Assembly (NCBI RefSeq): GCF_000711225.1
Contig: NZ_JOMG01000002.1
Coordinates: 1,252,501 to 1,316,500, forward strand
Source: Pelobacter seleniigenes DSM 18267
GTDB taxonomy: Bacteria > Desulfobacterota > Desulfuromonadia > Desulfuromonadales > Geopsychrobacteraceae
Reading direction: 5' to 3'
DNA: 64,000 nt
Below are positions 61,342 to 64,000 of this stretch, piece by piece. Position 1 is the first letter of the stretch. Every line of letters begins with the position of its first letter. The notes beneath the pieces are model-generated. The model did not search any database, was not told the origin of the DNA, and worked only from the letters and a program-made list of their open reading frames with translations. The position numbers and the translations under genes are program-made.

Positions 61342-61520
61342 ACAGGTCTGACGCGACGGGCTTTTGGCCACTTCGGGTGGCGGAAATAAAATGGCGAGGT
61401 TCTTTGAGCGTACCGAATTGGTACTTGGCGATATGAGACGCGAATAAGAAAAGGATAGTGCTCAAACACCCTCGGTTTTTAACAACAGGAAAGTTATGTC
61501 TTGACAGGGGGCCACATAAG
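61342..61520 (+). ncRNA. Candidate bridge RNA region in the IS right end
   Basis: Non-coding right end of the element with two compact hairpins, GCCAC-TTCGG-GTGGC near 61370 and GTACC-GAATT-GGTAC near 61412, between stretches that share ACGCGA. IS110-family recombinases use a bridge RNA encoded in a non-coding end; in IS1111-like elements it is expected on the right. Position and folding fit, but target and donor loops were not defined. Confidence 0.4.
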
Positions 61521-61522
61521 AA

Positions 61523-61553
61523 AAAGCCCGCTGTCTATTCAACAGCGGGCTTT
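61523..61553 (-). terminator. Intrinsic terminator of the zinc-ribbon gene
   Basis: AAAGCCCGCTGT and ACAGCGGGCTTT form a 12-bp stem; on the minus strand it is followed by TTTTTC. It lies between the zinc-ribbon gene and the IS right end. Confidence 0.85.
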
Positions 61554-61579
61554 CACAACCGGGTTGACGCACCTAAAAA

Positions 61580-61795
61580 TCAGGCGACTTCGTAACAGTA
61601 ATCATCACCTTCGACGGTTTCGGTAATCGCGCCAAGGAAGGAAGATTCCTGCGGATCTTTGACCATTTCCAGAAGATCATGGTTGATGGCCCAGACAGCT
61701 CCGCAGTGACGGCATTCGATAATGTCTTCTTTAAATTGATCGGACTGAAGATCCATTTCGTTCTGATCGAGACTGTGACATACTGGACACTTCAT
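61580..61795 (-). CDS. Small zinc-ribbon protein
   Basis: 71 residues with two CxxC pairs, CPVC at 3-6 and CRHC at 28-31, a zinc-ribbon spacing. The rest is acidic (EMVKDPQESSFLG, ETVEGDDYCYEV). A full AAAGGAGG lies five bases before the ATG, and a terminator follows, so it is a real single-gene unit. Function unknown. Confidence 0.78.
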   Translation of the reverse strand: MKCPVCHSLDQNEMDLQSDQFKEDIIECRHCGAVWAINHDLLEMVKDPQESSFLGAITETVEGDDYCYEVA

Positions 61796-62017
61796 CAGTG
61801 ACCTCCTTTATTCTATATGAAGTTATTATTCCCACTTATTGTTTTTCAGAAATTATACATTCCTGCGGGATTATTACAAGCAAAAAAGACAAAAAACGCC
61901 GAAAAAACAACATGTTAAACAGTTTTTCGTTTTACTGGACAGACCGTTGGTTTAAAACCTGCCAACTCAAGAATCTACCCGGCCCCGATTTCACCCTCAA
62001 CAAAGAGACTTTTAGCC

Positions 62018-62896
62018 ATGCCCGTACTGACCGTTTCAAAAAATGACACCGGCTTAACCGCCAGACAATTTCTCCTCAACAATATCCCGGCGGCAGCTCC
62101 CGGCTACCTGAACCAGCTGTTCAAAAAAGGGCGGGTGAGCAGGGCCGGCAGCATCCTCAGTGCGGAGACTGAAGTGGCCCCGGGAGACTGTATACAATTA
62201 CCGGAAAGTGCCCGTATTCTTGACTTGTTAGAGCAATCGTCCAAGGCTTTACCTGGACTGGATATCCTGTTTGAATCTCGCGAAATCCTTATTCTCAACA
62301 AACCAGCAGGGTTGGCGGTGCATACCGGAAAGGGCCACGAAAACGACAATTTAACTGATCGAACCAGGTCTTATTTTTCCGCTCGGGGAGAGCTTTTTCA
62401 GCTCAATCCGATCCAAAGACTCGACCTGGAAACCTCTGGTCCGGTCCTCTTTGGCAAAGGAAAGAAAAGCTGTTCTGAATTGGGCAAGCTGTTTATGAAA
62501 GGAGAGGTGACAAAAATGTACCTGGCCCTGGTCATGGGGCACTTGCCCGACCATGGCACGTTGTCATCCGAAATTCCGGCCAAGGGAAAAATAAAGACCG
62601 CCTCAACCAGCTTTCGAAAAATAGCCGGCAACGAATGGGCCTCGCTGCTTGAAGTGAAACTGGAAACCGGGCGGCAACATCAGATCAGGCGGCAATTTGC
62701 CGAAGCCGGCCATCCGCTCTATGGTGACCGTCGTTACCGCGGGCCTTGCCCAAGGGAGCTGCAAAGACTGTTTTTGCACTGTCACAGGCTAGCCTTTACC
62801 GATCCCTTCTCTAACCAACCAATCGTGGTGGAGGTTGCGCTGCCGACCGCGCTGCTGCAGTTCCTCGAACAGCATCGCTTAGCGGTAGCAATCTGA
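62018..62896 (+). CDS. RluA-family pseudouridine synthase
   Basis: 292 residues. An N-terminal S4-like domain (TARQFLLNNIPAAAPGYLNQLFKKGRV) is followed by the catalytic domain: ILILNKPAGLAVHTGKG, the aspartate motif RLDLETSG near residue 132, and LLEVKLETGRQHQIRRQFAEAGHPLYGD. The residue before RLD is Gln (IQRLD) where most members have His. The region 61800-62017 upstream holds no convincing gene. RNA target not predictable. Confidence 0.9.
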   Translation: MPVLTVSKNDTGLTARQFLLNNIPAAAPGYLNQLFKKGRVSRAGSILSAETEVAPGDCIQLPESARILDLLEQSSKALPGLDILFESREILILNKPAGLAVHTGKGHENDNLTDRTRSYFSARGELFQLNPIQRLDLETSGPVLFGKGKKSCSELGKLFMKGEVTKMYLALVMGHLPDHGTLSSEIPAKGKIKTASTSFRKIAGNEWASLLEVKLETGRQHQIRRQFAEAGHPLYGDRRYRGPCPRELQRLFLHCHRLAFTDPFSNQPIVVEVALPTALLQFLEQHRLAVAI

Positions 62897-62907
62897 CTGG
62901 CACTAAC

Positions 62908-62964
62908 TCGTTGTCATCAGGAAACTCCGCAGGGCAACGGCTAAGTTTTCAGATTGGACACTAA
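62908..62964 (+). repeat. Dispersed palindromic element, remnant (copy 4)
   Basis: The stretch from AACTCGTTGTCATCAGG to TAAGTTTTCAGATTGG aligns with the 5' hairpin and first 20 bases of copy 3 at 53283-53340 but stops there. It touches the last codon of tesA. It shows that the extra hairpin belongs to the element and that partial copies exist. Confidence 0.65.
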
Positions 62965-63590
62965 CCGCGCTGTAAAACTTTCTCCACCAGCGGCAGGAAC
63001 TGCTTGACGATCACCTCCACCCCGGCCGCATTGGGGTGGATCCCGTCGGCCTGGTTCAGGGCACTGTTACCAACCACCCCCTGCAAAAAGAACGGGTACA
63101 ACTCAACTTGGTATTGTGCGGCCAATTCCGGATAGATGCGGTCAAAGCTGGTATAATAGTTTTCGCCGAGGTTGCGCGGAGCCTTCATTCCGGCAAGGAT
63201 GGTTTTTACCCCGGCTTTATTCAGCTGGGTCAGAATAAAGGCCAGATTTTTTCGGGTGTCCTGCGGGTCCAGTCCGCGCAGGGCATCGTTGGCCCCCAAT
63301 TCAACAATTGCCAGGTCAGGCTTTTCGGCCAGACTCCATGAAATCCTGGCGACGCCACCGGCACTTGTATCGCCCGAAATCCCGGCGTTTATGACTTTAA
63401 CCTGATACCCAGCACTGTTCAGAGCCTGTTCCAGGCGGGTCGGAAAAGAGTCCGTTGCCGGCAAACCGTAGCCCGCGGTCAGGCTGTCGCCAAAGGCCAG
63501 AATGGTTTTTTTGGTTGCCGCGGCATGCAGTTGCGACCCCGGGAACAGTAAAAAAAACAGCAATGTCAAAAGCCAGCGGGGAGAATTCAT
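62961..63590 (-). CDS. tesA: GDSL-type arylesterase / lysophospholipase TesA
   Basis: 209 residues. Signal peptide (about 1-24, ending LHAA), nucleophile in FGDSLTAGYGLP, block III LGANDALRGL and block V DGIHPNAAG give the SGNH catalytic residues. Periplasmic multifunctional esterase/thioesterase. Start at 63590; a longer frame from 63608 is possible but less typical. Its ATG and that of the divergent ABC gene share two bases, as the genes are also divergent neighbours in E. coli (tesA/ybbA). Confidence 0.93.
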   Translation of the reverse strand: MNSPRWLLTLLFFLLFPGSQLHAAATKKTILAFGDSLTAGYGLPATDSFPTRLEQALNSAGYQVKVINAGISGDTSAGGVARISWSLAEKPDLAIVELGANDALRGLDPQDTRKNLAFILTQLNKAGVKTILAGMKAPRNLGENYYTSFDRIYPELAAQYQVELYPFFLQGVVGNSALNQADGIHPNAAGVEVIVKQFLPLVEKVLQRG

Positions 63591-64000
63591 GTCAGATCCC
63601 ATCATCAAAATTAATAATCTTCATCTCAGTTTAGAAGGAGGCGCGGGCCGGGTCAATATTCTCCGCGGGATCGACCTGACCGTAGCGCGGAGCGAAACCC
63701 TGAGTATCGTCGGCCCGTCCGGAGCCGGGAAAACCACCTTGCTGATGGCTCTGGCCGGCCTCGAACAAATCAGCGCAGGAGAAATCACCATTGCCGGCAC
63801 GAGGCTGTCCGGACTCAGCGAAGATGAGCTGGCCCGGTTTCGGCGCGAGCAGATCGGCATCGTCTTTCAATCCTTCCACCTGATTCCAACCATGACCGCC
63901 CTTGAAAACGTCGCCCTGCCATTGGAATTTTCGGCCGTGCCCGATCCCCGCGGACGGGCCTTGGAAGCCCTGGCCGCAACCGGACTCGAACAGCGGGCCG
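63589..64000 (+). CDS. ybbA: ABC transporter ATP-binding protein, YbbA/LolD type (3' end outside window)
   Basis: 137 residues are visible. Walker A GPSGAGKTTLL near residue 40, Q-loop GIVFQSFHLIPTMTALENV near 90. The sequence follows the LolD/MacB/YbbA subfamily. GGGGAG lies five bases before the ATG. It faces away from tesA; in E. coli YbbA works with the YbbP permease, which would lie beyond the window. Confidence 0.92.
   Translation, partial: MSDPIIKINNLHLSLEGGAGRVNILRGIDLTVARSETLSIVGPSGAGKTTLLMALAGLEQISAGEITIAGTRLSGLSEDELARFRREQIGIVFQSFHLIPTMTALENVALPLEFSAVPDPRGRALEALAATGLEQRA

Larger units (their letters stand above)
60200..61520 (+). mobile_element. IS110-family (IS1111-like) insertion sequence
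   Basis: Sub-terminal inverted repeats ATGTTGGCCTCTG (near 60209) and, inverted, ATGTGGCCCCCTG (near 61515) flank one transposase gene. Total size near 1.3 kb fits the group. The left non-coding end is about 70 bp, the right about 180 bp. Exact ends are uncertain because this family makes no target duplication. Lower GC than its neighbours. Confidence 0.75.

Noticed and set aside
61173-61436. Independent 87-codon gene at the IS 3' end
   Set aside because: A third-frame product of the transposase tail and right end; the -1 frame, not this one, carries the conserved C-terminus.
61798-62046. 82-codon frame before the pseudouridine synthase
   Set aside because: Overlaps the next start out of frame, atypical composition, no family pattern.

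Overview
The window reads as ordinary, gene-dense chromosome of a Desulfuromonadales-type (Geobacter/Pelobacter/Desulfuromonas-like, Desulfobacterota) anaerobe. The assignment is an inference. It rests on a molybdenum enzyme paired with a CCG-domain Fe-S protein, sigma-54-type promoters, an Mrp-type antiporter with MrpA in pieces, a GEMM c-di-GMP riboswitch, a CIRCE-controlled hrcA-grpE-dnaK-dnaJ block, PduO-type cobalamin adenosylation and TraF_2-type barrel proteins. No rRNA, tRNA, CRISPR array or prophage was seen.

Layout. 1-5030: Mo-bisPGD oxidoreductase (3' end outside the window), its CCG Fe-S partner, mog-moaC, and a divergent NifU-like scaffold; two opposed -24/-12 promoters lie between moaC and the NifU-like gene. 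5100-9270: comM, trxB, a small membrane protein and a nitrilase-family hydrolase. 9270-17660: a 760-bp AT-rich gap with a -24/-12 promoter, then an eleven-gene Mrp/Mbh-like antiporter operon. 17700-25840: hemW, CIRCE-hrcA-grpE-dnaK-dnaJ and an LpoA-like lipoprotein activator. 25900-29450: carbonic anhydrase, a candidate small RNA, aroC, a YlqF-type GTPase and an RRM protein. 29650-34050: a barrel protein, an OmpR-type two-component system and a divergent outer-membrane protein. 34200-36350: a structured leader with a small unknown gene, and a MerA-like flavoprotein. 36640-42750: a Cache histidine kinase and NtrC-type regulator convergent with a transport operon (Cys-rich-OFA permease, AceTr-like channel, small membrane protein) that has a sigma-54 promoter and a 12-bp palindrome upstream. 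43170-50180: cobalamin adenosyltransferase, threonine ammonia-lyase, rsmE, an EamA exporter, rsgA and a diguanylate cyclase. 50190-55830: thiamine-binding protein, hflK-hflC, DUF2917, a MocR regulator and an EamA exporter. 55860-59880: c-di-GMP riboswitch with an orphan gene, a MITE-like element, a glycine-zipper lipoprotein, thpR, ltaE and a TetR regulator. 60200-61520: an IS110/IS1111 element. 61580-64000: a zinc-ribbon protein, a RluA-type synthase, tesA and an ABC ATPase cut by the window end.

The strongest unexplained signals lie between genes: a dispersed ~145-bp palindromic element (three copies plus a remnant), a promoter-to-terminator small RNA with a UCCUC bulge, a two-hairpin leader with mutually exclusive pairing, a 165-bp inverted-repeat element, and a transport regulon whose sensor, activator, promoter and palindrome sit together. 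The IS element shows a -1 frame break near its C-terminus and a structured 3' end where a bridge RNA would be expected.
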